Assembly: GCF_033344935.1 (NCBI RefSeq)
Contig: NZ_JAWPMM010000001.1
Location: 3,678,501 to 3,742,500 of the forward strand
Origin: Reichenbachiella sp.
GTDB lineage: Bacteria > Bacteroidota > Bacteroidia > Cytophagales > Cyclobacteriaceae
DNA length: 64,000 nucleotides
Reading direction: 5' to 3'
Positions within the stretch are counted from its first letter, which is position 1. Each line of letters begins with the position of its first letter. The notes under the pieces are model-generated. The model worked only from the letters and a program-made list of their open reading frames with translations, had not been told where the DNA came from and ran no database searches. Shown here in pieces: positions 44,550 to 54,334 of the stretch. Position numbers and translations under genes: made by a program.

Positions 44550-45173
44550 TTATTTACTTAACGCTAAGTTCTTTATTTTTTGAATAAACTCCTCTTCCAA
44601 CAACCAAATGAAATCCGATTTAATATCAATGTCATCCGTGTGAAAAACAGAGCTAAATTGAATCAATGGACTCAAGGTCACCGATTCGGCATGGATGTAT
44701 TTATTTACTTCTCCTGCCTCCATGATGTGCAAAGATGGTACATTTCCGTAAATCCCCACATCTAAACTGTTTGCAAATTCAGTAATTACAGAAGCAGCCA
44801 TGATATTATCTATTTCCTTTAGCAACTCCAACCGCATAATCTGTGCATCTTCATTGTCGCTATTGATTACACTTTCAGGTAAACATTTCTTATGGATTTT
44901 ATCAACCTCTTCACTGGTAAAGATCAAATGACAAATACCTCTGAGTTCACCAGCCAACTCAGTTCTTAGAATATGAATTCGATCATCCTTCTTAGTTGAG
45001 TATTGAGGCTCGTTGTCAAGTACCGTGATATCAAAGTCCACATTGGTCACCTCAATTTGACTATTAAGGATCATTTTTAGTGAAACTGCTGCTCGATCAA
45101 GTCCTCTGTTGATCATTTCGACAGCCACAGCCATTTCCTGATCTGTAAATTTTTCAATCATTTGATTACTCAT
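44550..45173 (-). CDS. CheC-family CheY-phosphatase-like protein
   Basis: 207 aa. It carries both CheC active-site motifs E-x2-N: E19-M-I-N22 (VEMINRGLDRAA) and E120-I-D-N123 (LLKEIDNIMAASVI). The intervening strands (LAGELRGICHLIFTSEEVDK) fit the CheC fold. CheC/CheX proteins dephosphorylate CheY-P, which matches the CheY-like gene directly downstream. A complete signalling pair, but kinase and receptor must be encoded elsewhere. The target need not be flagellar; many gliding or non-motile Bacteroidota carry such orphans. Confidence 0.8.
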   Translation of the reverse strand: MSNQMIEKFTDQEMAVAVEMINRGLDRAAVSLKMILNSQIEVTNVDFDITVLDNEPQYSTKKDDRIHILRTELAGELRGICHLIFTSEEVDKIHKKCLPESVINSDNEDAQIMRLELLKEIDNIMAASVITEFANSLDVGIYGNVPSLHIMEAGEVNKYIHAESVTLSPLIQFSSVFHTDDIDIKSDFIWLLEEEFIQKIKNLALSK

Positions 45174-45456
45174 TTTGGTTGCTCTGGTTTTGCATTAAAG
45201 TTGTTTGGTATCCGCCTAGCCAATTAGCTGTCGTCATGGTTGCACTATTAAAAATAAGAGGTCTGTAGCACACATCAAAAGATACCTACCTAAATAATGC
45301 TCATATCATCCAAATCGAACGCCAAATTTACCCAATCAAAATAGGCCCTACAATTGGTGATTTTACTTAATTTTCAATATCAAATCTTTTAATGCTTTTT
45401 CCTAAACCTTTTCTTTTTCTCTTAGTTAACCAAGAAACAAACGCTATTCAACAATC

Positions 45457-46029
45457 ATGAGGGACAATTACCTATCAAGTATAAAAAAACAATTGCTGTA
45501 TAATCGAGAACTTGGCTGGAAGACCATAGCGCAACTTCCTGAAGAAAAGCTCAATTGGCAATACAACCAGGAAAGCAACAGCATTACACAAGTAGTCAAG
45601 CACCTCTCTGCTAATATGCTGTCTAGATGGACCGATTTTTTAAACTCTGATGGAGAAAAAGACTGGAGAGTACGAGATTCGGAATTCGAATCCGAATACT
45701 TGACTCAGGCACAAATCAAAGATACATGGGATAAAGGGTGGAACTGCTTGCTGGATACTATCGACAGCCTGCATTCCGAAGATCTTGAAAAAATAGTTTA
45801 CATTAGAAATCAAGGGCATACGGTTGTAGAAGCCATCAACAGACAACTCTCCCACTACTCTTATCATGTGGGGCAAATTGTGTTTATTGGGAAAATGATT
45901 CAGAATGACCAATGGCAATCTCTTTCGATTCCTAGAGGTCAGTCAGTTTCCTACAATAAGGAGATGTTCTCTAAAGAAAAAGAAAGAGCCCATTTCACTA
46001 AAGATTTTTTGCCAAAAAAAGAGGAGTAG
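45457..46029 (+). CDS. DinB/DUF1572-family protein
   Basis: 190 aa four-helix bundle of the DinB-like superfamily. Typical parts: LYNRELGWKTIAQLPEEKLN, SNSITQVVKHLSANMLSRWT with one metal-ligand His, and the second His pair in RQLSHYSYHVGQIVFIGKMI. DUF1572 proteins are probable metal-dependent thiol-related enzymes of unknown substrate. Convergent with the amidase gene, 2 bp apart. Confidence 0.85.
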   Translation: MRDNYLSSIKKQLLYNRELGWKTIAQLPEEKLNWQYNQESNSITQVVKHLSANMLSRWTDFLNSDGEKDWRVRDSEFESEYLTQAQIKDTWDKGWNCLLDTIDSLHSEDLEKIVYIRNQGHTVVEAINRQLSHYSYHVGQIVFIGKMIQNDQWQSLSIPRGQSVSYNKEMFSKEKERAHFTKDFLPKKEE

Positions 46030-46031
46030 AC

Positions 46032-47621
46032 TTAAGGCAACTCCAATGTTGGTAATAATTTCGGGACAATTCTAGCTTTGGTTTTCTGTTCAAATCCATA
46101 AGCAATCGATAGTAACTCTGCTTCTGTGTAAGCTGTAGAAAAAAATGAAATGCCAATAGGCAAACCTTGAACATTCCCGGCTGGAACGGTAATATTCGGA
46201 TACCCCGCCATAGCAGGCATAGACGAACTTGATATTCTATAATTATCTCCATTAATCTGGTCTATCACCCAAGCAGGGTCTCCCGTGGGGGCGACTATGG
46301 CATCCAGATTGTGTTTTTCTATGGCAAGATCAATTCCATCAGTTCTAGATATTTTCTGGCAAAGCGCCAGAGCTTCTTGATAGGCTTCGTCGGTTAACTC
46401 TCCTTTCGTTTGTGCTAGTTCAAATATCTCTTGTTGGAAGTAAGGCATCTCCAGTTCCTTGTTTTCATTATTGTATGCTATCAAATCCTCAATAGTCTTA
46501 AAAGGAAAATCTTCTCTCAGCCCAGCCAAATAAGCATTGAGGCCATCTTTAAACTCATAAAGCAGAAGTTCGTACTCGGCATTCCCCAAGTAGTGCATCT
46601 CTCCCAGCTCAACAGAATCCACCAGAATGGCTCCAGCTTCCTTCATAGCAGCAAATGACTGCTCCATGATAGCGTCCACCCCTTCATGAAGTCCCATTGG
46701 CCCTCTAAAAATTCCAATTCGTTTTCCCTCGAGCCCATTGATATCCAAAAATTGCGTGTAGTCTTGATAGGTTACTGCGGCACTATCATTCGTCATCTCA
46801 TCATCCGAGTCCGAACCTACCAAAGCACCTAATAGAATTGTAGCATCGGTTAAGGTTCTACCCATTGGCCCGGCAGTATCCTGAGTTTTTGAAATAGGTA
46901 TAATTCCTGACCTACTCCATAGGCCCACAGTAGGTTTGATACCTACCACACCATTTAACGATGACGGGCATACGATAGAACCATTGGTTTCGGTACCAAT
47001 GGTAATGGCACATAAATTGGCCGAAACCGCAACACCAGATCCTGAACTAGACCCACACGGGCTCCTATCCATGGCATAGGGATTACGAGTTTGTCTTCCC
47101 CGGCCGCTCCAACCGCTAGATGATCTTTCGGATCGAAAGTTGGCCCACTCGCTGAGATTTGTTTTTCCTAAAAGTATAGCTCCAGATGCTCTCAACTTAG
47201 ATACAATAAATGCATCCTTCTCTATCTCACTATCCACTAGTGCCAGCGATCCGGCTGTAGTTTCCATATTATCGCCGGTATTGATATTATCTTTTATCAT
47301 GATAGGAATTCCATGAAGTGGGCCTCTTATCTTTCCTTCAGCTCTTTCTTTATCTAGTTCCGCGGCAATCATCAGCGCATCAGGATTCAATTCGATCACC
47401 GCGTGAAGGCCATTCTCTCCTTGATCAATCGCATTTATTCGATCTATGTAAAGTTGACAGATTGACACCGCGGTATGCGTACCATTCTCCATCATGGCTT
47501 GAAGCTCGGCCACCGTCTTTTCTTCAAGTTCAAAACCTTTGGTTTGTTGAGGCTGAGGCTGGCAGGCGCTCCAAACTAACAGGACAAATAATAAGTAAAT
47601 GGGATGTAAACGTAATTTCAT
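46032..47621 (-). CDS. Amidase-signature lipoprotein
   Basis: 529 aa. Lipobox signal MKLRLHPIYLLFVLLVWSAC (C20), then an amidase-signature domain. The Ser-cisSer-Lys triad is recognisable: Lys in GIPIMIKDNINTGDN, and Ser residues in CGSSSGSGVAVSA with TIGTETNGSIVCPSS. It is a GatA-like fold but secreted and lipidated, so it is not part of the GatCAB amidotransferase; it should hydrolyse amide or peptide-amide bonds in the periplasm. Substrate unknown. Confidence 0.92.
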   Translation of the reverse strand: MKLRLHPIYLLFVLLVWSACQPQPQQTKGFELEEKTVAELQAMMENGTHTAVSICQLYIDRINAIDQGENGLHAVIELNPDALMIAAELDKERAEGKIRGPLHGIPIMIKDNINTGDNMETTAGSLALVDSEIEKDAFIVSKLRASGAILLGKTNLSEWANFRSERSSSGWSGRGRQTRNPYAMDRSPCGSSSGSGVAVSANLCAITIGTETNGSIVCPSSLNGVVGIKPTVGLWSRSGIIPISKTQDTAGPMGRTLTDATILLGALVGSDSDDEMTNDSAAVTYQDYTQFLDINGLEGKRIGIFRGPMGLHEGVDAIMEQSFAAMKEAGAILVDSVELGEMHYLGNAEYELLLYEFKDGLNAYLAGLREDFPFKTIEDLIAYNNENKELEMPYFQQEIFELAQTKGELTDEAYQEALALCQKISRTDGIDLAIEKHNLDAIVAPTGDPAWVIDQINGDNYRISSSSMPAMAGYPNITVPAGNVQGLPIGISFFSTAYTEAELLSIAYGFEQKTKARIVPKLLPTLELP

Positions 47622-47701
47622 AGGGTTGAATGTTTAAGCTCAACAGCTATATTAATCCGAAAACATCAATTAAGAAAATGAAACTTTATAAACGGGCACA
47701 A

Positions 47702-47733
47702 AAAAACCTTCCTGATTGCCCAGGAAGGTTTTT
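47702..47733 (-). terminator. Intrinsic terminator of the Oar-like receptor gene
   Basis: Perfect 13-bp stem AAAAACCTTCCTG (47702-47714) and CAGGAAGGTTTTT (47721-47733) with a 6-nt loop; a U run follows on the minus strand. It lies 16 bp past the receptor stop. Confidence 0.92.
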
Positions 47734-47749
47734 GTAAACTTATTATATC

Positions 47750-50700
47750 TTAGTTTCCAAAGATGTATCTCACGCCAAGCTGCATTTGCCATCTTGAGCT
47801 TACAAGACCAGAATCATCTTTAGTTAGCATATCTTCTTTTTCAGATGCTCCATCAAATGTGAAGGTTGGAATGGTTTCACCACCCTGAGTAATATTTCCT
47901 TCATAGTTAAGCAATTGTAAAGATGTGCCATCTCCGTTAGGAGCGTTATATCTTTTACCCCAATCCTTGTTAATCAAATTGCCAAAGTTGAAAATATCAA
48001 ATGTAACTTGAAGTGTGTTTCTCTTCCCGTTAGCCATTTCTAGGTAGAAATCTTGCATAAATTTCAAATCCACAATGCTCTCAAACGGAGTTCTTGCTTC
48101 ATTTTTTTCAGCATATCTACCTCTTCTATTTTTCAAGTAGTCATCATTGGCAATGTAAGCATCCAAGGCAGTCCACTGCTCAGCTGCTGTCATGCTACCG
48201 TTGTCAACCAATGCGATTTGATTCTCATTGGCAGGAACAAAAATCAAAGCTCTTTCTCTTGAATCTTCGTTTGAAATATCACTATCATAAGTGTAAGAGA
48301 ACGCACTGCCTGACTGTCCATTATAGAATAATGAAACAGTAGAAGCCATGAATCCTGCATATTCTTTTCTATAAGATACGTTCAAGTTGATTCTGTGGCC
48401 TGCATCGAAATCAGATCGTCCAATACTCGCATTGTTTCTTCCTTCTACTGAATAAACCCCTCTCCATTGTGATGAGTTTTGAGAAGACGTTCCTTCAAAG
48501 ATGGCTTGCGCAGTACCATAGTTGTATGATAGACCTGCAGTCAATCCATTTTCCCATGGTTTGGTTAAGGAAACAGTGAAGTTAGCCGTATAGCCTTCGC
48601 TTGTATTTGAACCCACTATGATTCTTGTATATCTATCATCAATTTCATCTCCTCGATCGAAGATAGGACGTTTATCTGCGCCTCCAAAGCTTTCAACCGA
48701 AGGCTTAAGGTTAACATTTTGATAGAAAATATTGTTGATCGTTTTCGTATAAATTACTTCAACGGTTCCAATCATACCCCACGGCAATTTCTGGTCAACG
48801 GCAAGACTTGTTCTAAATACTTGTGGGTATTTGAAATCATCTGCAAATAAATCCAACTGACCTTGAGGTGTGGCATCAGTCCCGCCAAAATCACCAAGCG
48901 TTGGCTGATTGTCAGGATCTGGCTCAAAAGTCAATCCAGCAAACTGTCTGGTTCCACCAACCGAAACTCCATTGTTGTTGTACATGCCTCCTGGCCATAC
49001 GAATGGGATTCTACTGGTGAAAACACCAATTCCACCTCTTACTTGAGTAGTTTGATCTCCTTTTACATCATAGTTAAATCCAATCCTTGGGGCAACCAAA
49101 AGCTGAGCTCCCGGTGCTTTTCCTGATTCAGCTCCTCTCAAGTCATTGCCAAAGCTTTCAATGGCTGCCTTAGTAGTCGCCCAATCAACTGTTTCTGCAG
49201 GATCATCAAGGAAAAATGGAATATCAACTCTAATACCTCCAGTCACACGAAGTTGATCATTTACCTGGATCTCATCTTGAACATAAAATCCAACTTGCAT
49301 GGCCTTGAAGGCTGCCGCGGCTGATGTCCCGTCTCCTGTAACATTATCCACCAAAGAATAACTTCTGTCAAATTGCGTAGGACTATTCGCTAAAAACCCA
49401 GCTATGTCATCGAATCTATAAGCTCCAAAATTCTGTCTGATAAAGACGTTATTGATGTCATAGAATTCGTTGTGTGTTCCAATAGTAAGGGTATGCTTGC
49501 CTTTGTAAATATTAAAATTATCAGTAAGTGTCCAAATTTCCTGTTCTAACAAGTTGGCAGTAGAAAACTGCTCACTACCTGCCTCTACATCGCCAGTGCT
49601 AATATCGACATAAGGGAATCTATCGCCCAGTGGGTCTCTATTATCTTTTACACTTGTTCTGCCAATCACTAACTTATTTGATTTGTCACCAAAGTTACTG
49701 TTCAGTTCCAAAGCAGAAGAATTGGTTTTTGAAGGAAAAAATACACCACTGTTGGCAAATCTAATCCTAGAAGAATTTGAATTGCTCGGAGAGAAACTCT
49801 CTCCATTGTTATAACTGTGTCTAACAGTCAACTTATGCTTTTCATTAATATTCCAATCCAGTTTCACCAAAAACTTCTCAGCCTCAAGTTTCTGAACAAC
49901 ATTTTCATAACTACCCGGATCGTAACCGTATGCATTCAATTGACTAACAAGTGCATCTATGTCGGCTTGAGTTGCGCTTCCTGTATAGTTTGAAAAATTG
50001 AATGGTTGTGGTGTTTCATCCCTTTGAATCTCAGCATTTACAAAAAAGAAAAGCTTGTCCTTAATAATTGGGCCTCCCAATCTTGCACCATATGTCTTTG
50101 CTGTAAAATCATCTAACTTTTCTCTGTCTTCACCGTCTACTTCCAAAAACCCAGGAGTCTTACCTGCGAGACTCTGATTACGAATAAAATAATAGGCAGA
50201 CCCTTCGAATTCATTGGTTCCACTTCTTGTTACCGCACTAATACTACCTCCAGTAAATCCACTTTGAGTAACATCGTATGGAGAAACTGCTACTTGAATC
50301 TGCTCCATCGCGTCAATACTAATAAGAGACAATCCATTCAATTGTCCTCCGTTTTGTCCGTTGCCGGCCAAACCAAAAACATCATTGCTCATGGCACCAT
50401 CTATAAATATAGAGTTGTATCTGTTGTTGGTACCAGCTATAGATATCCCTCCATTACCAGTGAATGAAGCTTGTGGAGTCAGTCTCGTAAAATCGTTCAA
50501 AGATCTTGATGCATTTGGCATAGACATCAGCTCCCTAGTAGAAACAGTGGTCTCTGCACCAGTTCTGTTTCCATCAAAAACCTCACCCTCAGTGGCAGTC
50601 ACCACCACTTCTTGAAGTTCGGTCGCCCCAGAAGAAAGAGAAGCATCCATTTTATAGGTCTGTCCAAGAGTCAAATAGACACCTTCTTGAGTATAGTTTT

Positions 50701-50974
50701 CAAATCCTATGAAAGATACAGTAAGGTTATAAGGCCCTCCTGCTTTCATATTTGGGATTCTGTAGAAACCAGTGGCATCTGTTACTGCTCCATATTTTGA
50801 GCCAGTTGGCGCATGAATAGCTATCACGGTAGCTCCAGGAAGTTCGGCTCCTTTGTCATCTACCACTTTACCGTTCATACCAGAGGTGGTTACCCCCTGA
50901 GCTAATAGTAGTTGGCTACTTAGCAATAAGCTAAAAGCCAGAAGTACGCGAGAAAGAAAGTTTTTCTGCTTCAT
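47750..50974 (-). CDS. Oar-like TonB-dependent outer-membrane receptor
   Basis: 1074 aa. Signal peptide (to about residue 25, ending QLLLAQ), then a carboxypeptidase-regulatory-like domain (MNGKVVDDKGAELPGATVIA, VTDATGFYRIPNMKAGGPY), a plug domain (RELMSMPNASRSLNDFTRLT, NNRYNSIFIDGAMSNDVFGL) and a 22-strand-type barrel ending in MQLGVRYIFGN, with the terminal aromatic expected of outer-membrane barrels. This is the Oar type first known from Myxococcus. No SusD-like lipoprotein gene is adjacent, so it is not a SusCD polysaccharide system. Its ligand is unknown. The upstream gap has an inverted repeat TTGAGTA / TACTCAA at 51008-51027, a possible operator. Confidence 0.93.
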   Translation of the reverse strand: MKQKNFLSRVLLAFSLLLSSQLLLAQGVTTSGMNGKVVDDKGAELPGATVIAIHAPTGSKYGAVTDATGFYRIPNMKAGGPYNLTVSFIGFENYTQEGVYLTLGQTYKMDASLSSGATELQEVVVTATEGEVFDGNRTGAETTVSTRELMSMPNASRSLNDFTRLTPQASFTGNGGISIAGTNNRYNSIFIDGAMSNDVFGLAGNGQNGGQLNGLSLISIDAMEQIQVAVSPYDVTQSGFTGGSISAVTRSGTNEFEGSAYYFIRNQSLAGKTPGFLEVDGEDREKLDDFTAKTYGARLGGPIIKDKLFFFVNAEIQRDETPQPFNFSNYTGSATQADIDALVSQLNAYGYDPGSYENVVQKLEAEKFLVKLDWNINEKHKLTVRHSYNNGESFSPSNSNSSRIRFANSGVFFPSKTNSSALELNSNFGDKSNKLVIGRTSVKDNRDPLGDRFPYVDISTGDVEAGSEQFSTANLLEQEIWTLTDNFNIYKGKHTLTIGTHNEFYDINNVFIRQNFGAYRFDDIAGFLANSPTQFDRSYSLVDNVTGDGTSAAAAFKAMQVGFYVQDEIQVNDQLRVTGGIRVDIPFFLDDPAETVDWATTKAAIESFGNDLRGAESGKAPGAQLLVAPRIGFNYDVKGDQTTQVRGGIGVFTSRIPFVWPGGMYNNNGVSVGGTRQFAGLTFEPDPDNQPTLGDFGGTDATPQGQLDLFADDFKYPQVFRTSLAVDQKLPWGMIGTVEVIYTKTINNIFYQNVNLKPSVESFGGADKRPIFDRGDEIDDRYTRIIVGSNTSEGYTANFTVSLTKPWENGLTAGLSYNYGTAQAIFEGTSSQNSSQWRGVYSVEGRNNASIGRSDFDAGHRINLNVSYRKEYAGFMASTVSLFYNGQSGSAFSYTYDSDISNEDSRERALIFVPANENQIALVDNGSMTAAEQWTALDAYIANDDYLKNRRGRYAEKNEARTPFESIVDLKFMQDFYLEMANGKRNTLQVTFDIFNFGNLINKDWGKRYNAPNGDGTSLQLLNYEGNITQGGETIPTFTFDGASEKEDMLTKDDSGLVSSRWQMQLGVRYIFGN

Positions 50975-51228
50975 AATTGAGAATAGAATTAGTTAATAAT
51001 GGGTTTCTTGAGTATTGAGTTACTCAATTAAAAATAGTTTATTTAGTTAAGCAATGTGACTTTATGCCTCATTAATTTAAACACAAAACACATTACATCA
51101 TTTTTACTTTGCAAGTTTAGCGAATCCTGAACACCTGAATAAATCTTATTTTATTATCAAATCATTACCTTTCAATTACGGCGTTTCCTATCTACTTTTG
51201 TGTATAACTTGTTAATAAAGCGCATACT

Positions 51229-51780
51229 TTGAATCACGAAATCAACCAGGTAACATTTCTACAGAGTTTTGAAAAGGACAAAAACGTACTTCTTAAAACT
51301 GCTCAAGATCGAATTTTCTCTGATCTCGCTCGTCGTTTGGTTGAAATGACGATTCACAAATACAGTATTCACTTCAACCCATTAGGACTTATCGATGATA
51401 CTTTTCAACAGATATTAGATTATCAATATGATAATACTAATGAGCTCGAAGGGATTTATGAAAACCTTTGCGTCGCTTATCGATACAAATACGGTGACAA
51501 CCAACTCGAAATCATCTGGGACGGAAAGTCTCATGAAGAAAAGTACGAAGAAGAGTGGGGTGAGACTTTTGAAAGATGGGTCAATGACTTGACAGAAAAC
51601 CCAAGTGTGATCAAAGGAATCCTACATTTGACCGTCTTTAATGAGAATAAGAAAAACCTTACGTTCGTAAGAAATGCCGTAAAAGGTCTTATCAATGATT
51701 ACTTTGAAATTAAGATCTTGAAAAGAAATGGAGTAAAAAGAGTGGTACTGAAAGAAAGGTCACTCAAAAAGGCTTCCTAA
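51229..51780 (+). CDS. Conserved-looking cytoplasmic protein of unknown function
   Basis: 183 aa from a TTG start. No signal or membrane helix. Charged, mixed alpha/beta: TFLQSFEKDKNVLLKTAQDR, RYKYGDNQLEIIWDGKSHEE, KGLINDYFEIKILKRNGVKR. No family recognised. Next to, and convergent with, acylphosphatase (4 bp gap). Confidence 0.65.
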   Translation: MNHEINQVTFLQSFEKDKNVLLKTAQDRIFSDLARRLVEMTIHKYSIHFNPLGLIDDTFQQILDYQYDNTNELEGIYENLCVAYRYKYGDNQLEIIWDGKSHEEKYEEEWGETFERWVNDLTENPSVIKGILHLTVFNENKKNLTFVRNAVKGLINDYFEIKILKRNGVKRVVLKERSLKKAS

Positions 51781-51784
51781 CAAG

Positions 51785-52063
51785 CTAATAGGTAATTTCA
51801 AAAATTCGCTCTTCTCGAAACGCGATTTCCTTGATACTGACATTACTAACCTTAGACATTGGCGGGCCATGCTTACACCAAGCAATTAACTTCTCTACTG
51901 CTTCAGATTCCCCAAAAACTTCTATAAATACTTCTCCTGCTGGGAGGTTTTTAACCCACCCTTTCAATCCCAATTTATTTGCCTCTTCCAATGTAGAAGC
52001 TCGGTAAAAAACTCCCTGTACTTTGCCTGATACCAATATTGATCGTCCAATCAAACTACTCAT
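51785..52063 (-). CDS. acyP: Acylphosphatase
   Basis: 92 aa, the standard length. Catalytic Arg (R21) in GKVQGVFYRAS and Asn (N39) in GWVKNLPAGEVFIEVFG are both present. It hydrolyses acyl phosphates. The start overlaps the end of deoC by 8 bp, so the two genes are cotranscribed. Confidence 0.95.
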   Translation of the reverse strand: MSSLIGRSILVSGKVQGVFYRASTLEEANKLGLKGWVKNLPAGEVFIEVFGESEAVEKLIAWCKHGPPMSKVSNVSIKEIAFREERIFEITY

Positions 52064-52718
52064 CCCTATATTCTTTCATTATAGCAACACCTGACGAAGT
52101 ACCAATGCGTTCTGCACCAGCTTCTATTAGTCGCTTCAATTGCTCCAATGACTGGATTCCTCCAGAAGCCTTGATTCCTACATTGGGAGAAATATTTTCC
52201 TTCATGATTTCTATATCCTGAATACTTGCTCCTCGTGACGCATAGCCAGTTGATGTCTTAATAAAATCCACCCCAGCATCTGATACAGTTTTACAAACGA
52301 TAACCAATTCCTCTACTGATAGCAATGCTGTCTCAACAATTACCTTCAACAGTTTATTGTTTTCATGAGCAAGCTGTGCTGCTTTAGCCATTTCAATCTT
52401 CGGCCAATTCATTCCTGACTTAAAGGCTGAAATATTCATCACTAAATCCAACTCATCTACACCATCCTGAATGGCAAGTTCGATTTCTTTGATTTTGGTT
52501 TCTGTACGCTGGTAGCCAAAGGGAAAACCCACAACCGTAACCAATTGCACATTGCTCTGAGCTAATTCCCGACTGGCCTTCTTTACCCAAAAAGGAGGTA
52601 TACACAAGCCTTTGAAATCATACAATTTCGCCTCTGCAATCAATTGATCAATATCACGATCAATAAGATCTACCTTAAGATTTGTATGCTCTATGTAAGT
52701 ATTGGGGGACGCAATCAC
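52056..52718 (-). CDS. deoC: Deoxyribose-phosphate aldolase
   Basis: 220 aa TIM barrel. The Schiff-base Lys K154 lies in DFIKTSTGYASRGAS, and the conserved VVGFPFGYQRTETKIKEIEL and DELDLVMNISAFKSG are present. It splits deoxyribose-5-phosphate to acetaldehyde and glyceraldehyde-3-phosphate in nucleoside catabolism. Followed by acyP with an 8-bp overlap. Confidence 0.96.
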   Translation of the reverse strand: MIASPNTYIEHTNLKVDLIDRDIDQLIAEAKLYDFKGLCIPPFWVKKASRELAQSNVQLVTVVGFPFGYQRTETKIKEIELAIQDGVDELDLVMNISAFKSGMNWPKIEMAKAAQLAHENNKLLKVIVETALLSVEELVIVCKTVSDAGVDFIKTSTGYASRGASIQDIEIMKENISPNVGIKASGGIQSLEQLKRLIEAGAERIGTSSGVAIMKEYRDE

Positions 52719-52736
52719 AAAGGAAATATAATGAAG

Positions 52737-53093
52737 CTAGTGGACGATTCCACATTCGTCACAAAACTTTCGTTTACCCTTTGGACGTTTCTTTGGCTTC
52801 TTTTTATGACCAAAATAGGTAGGGTCTGAATACTGAGGTTTCTCCATACCCTTGGCCATCTTACGGTACTTTTTCTTGTTCGCCTTCATCAACTTTTCAT
52901 AATCCTTAATACTCTGATCATACTGTTGATTATAAGATTTTTTTGAAGCCTTCTTTTTAGTGGAAAATATCTGTGAAGAAGACGCAGCAGCCTCCTTAAC
53001 CTCAGACTCTCTCGAAGACTGAGCTATTGATTCATTTGAAATGAGTATGAAGAATATTCCTAAAAAGGATAAAATAAGAAATCGCATAGACAC
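52737..53093 (-). CDS. Small secreted basic protein of unknown function
   Basis: 118 aa. Signal peptide near residues 1-24 (MSMRFLILSFLGIFFILISN), then a Ser/Ala stretch and a highly basic part rich in Lys (YDQSIKDYEKLMKANKKKYR, GHKKKPKKRPKGKRKFCDEC). It ends with a C-x2-C pair (CDECG). No family recognised. It is upstream of deoC on the same strand with an 18-bp gap, but its promoter context is unclear. Confidence 0.6.
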   Translation of the reverse strand: MSMRFLILSFLGIFFILISNESIAQSSRESEVKEAAASSSQIFSTKKKASKKSYNQQYDQSIKDYEKLMKANKKKYRKMAKGMEKPQYSDPTYFGHKKKPKKRPKGKRKFCDECGIVH

Positions 53094-53193
53094 TTTGTAA
53101 GTTTACAAAATAACGAAAATTAACTCTATTATTGCGCAACTCTGTATCCGTTTTTTGGTTTACAAATCCAGTATACTTCAAATAACAATTCTT

Positions 53194-54288
53194 ATGAGAT
53201 TATCTGTACTACTCTTTACTCTTCTTTACTTGCCGTGTCTATATACTATTGCCCAAACGATGGATTTTGAGACATACGATCCTCCTTCTACCCTGGTAGT
53301 TCCTGAGCACCAAATTACCAAAGCCAAATACCCTTTCGTTGATGTACACAATCATCAATTTGGAATGAACAATCAGGATCTCTCCCCACTGGTTCAGGAT
53401 ATGGATGACCTCAATATGGCTGTAATGGTTAACCTTAGTGGTCGAGGAAGGGGAAGCGATGAACACTTTAATGGAGTAATGAAAAATGTAAAGGAAAACG
53501 CCCCGAATCGTTTCATCATATTTACCAACATATCATTTGATAACATAGATGAACCTAATTGGTCAGAAAACACAGTGAAGCAGCTTGAATCTGATGTAAA
53601 AGCTGGAGCCAATGGATTGAAAATTTATAAAAGTCTTGGACTTAGACATACGGATAAAAATGGCAATCGCATTACCGTGGATGATATAAGGCTAGATCCG
53701 ATTTGGGCAAAATGTGGCGAATTAGGAATTCCGGTATTGATTCATTCCGCCGATCCTAAACCTTTTTGGGACGAGCATGACGAAAACAACGAACGCTGGC
53801 TAGAACTTAAAGTAAGACCTAATAGAAAGCGCAACGCAAATGATCCCGCCCCGTGGGAACAAATCATATCAGAACAACATCATGTTTTCGAAAAGCATCC
53901 AAATACCAAATTCATTAATGCTCACTTGGGCTGGTACGCCAATGACCTAAAAACGTTCGGTGAGTTGATGGACAAATATCCTAATATGTATTCAGAGATC
54001 GGAGCAGTAATTGCAGAACTTGGTAGACAACCCAGGGCGGCAAAAGCTTTTTTAACCAAATACCAAGACAAAGTTATGTTTGGCAAAGATTCATACAACA
54101 AAGAGCAATACTACACTTACTTCCGTGTACTTGAAACTGCCGACGAGTATTTCCCATACTATAAAAAATACCATGCCTTTTGGAAAATGTATGGCTTGGA
54201 TTTGAGCGATGAGGTATTGAAAAAGCTCTACTATAAAAATGCATTGAAGGTTATTCCTAATATAGATGCTTCTCTATTTCCAGAGTAA
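53194..54288 (+). CDS. Secreted amidohydrolase-family protein
   Basis: 364 aa from the ATG at 53194; a TTG at 53155 extends the frame but the ATG gives a clean signal peptide (MRLSVLLFTLLYLPCLYTIAQ). The TIM barrel motifs are FVDVHNHQFG (metal HxH), KIYKSLGLRHTDKNG, GIPVLIHSADPKPFWDEHDE (His), FINAHLGWYANDLKTFG (His) and VMFGKDSYN (Asp). This is the amidohydrolase_2 type, with decarboxylases and lactonases among its members. Substrate not known. Exported, so it acts in the periplasm. Confidence 0.85.
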   Translation: MRLSVLLFTLLYLPCLYTIAQTMDFETYDPPSTLVVPEHQITKAKYPFVDVHNHQFGMNNQDLSPLVQDMDDLNMAVMVNLSGRGRGSDEHFNGVMKNVKENAPNRFIIFTNISFDNIDEPNWSENTVKQLESDVKAGANGLKIYKSLGLRHTDKNGNRITVDDIRLDPIWAKCGELGIPVLIHSADPKPFWDEHDENNERWLELKVRPNRKRNANDPAPWEQIISEQHHVFEKHPNTKFINAHLGWYANDLKTFGELMDKYPNMYSEIGAVIAELGRQPRAAKAFLTKYQDKVMFGKDSYNKEQYYTYFRVLETADEYFPYYKKYHAFWKMYGLDLSDEVLKKLYYKNALKVIPNIDASLFPE

Positions 54289-54334
54289 TATTAACTTGCC
54301 ACCTATTAGCTAATCCAATACACTAATTTTATAA

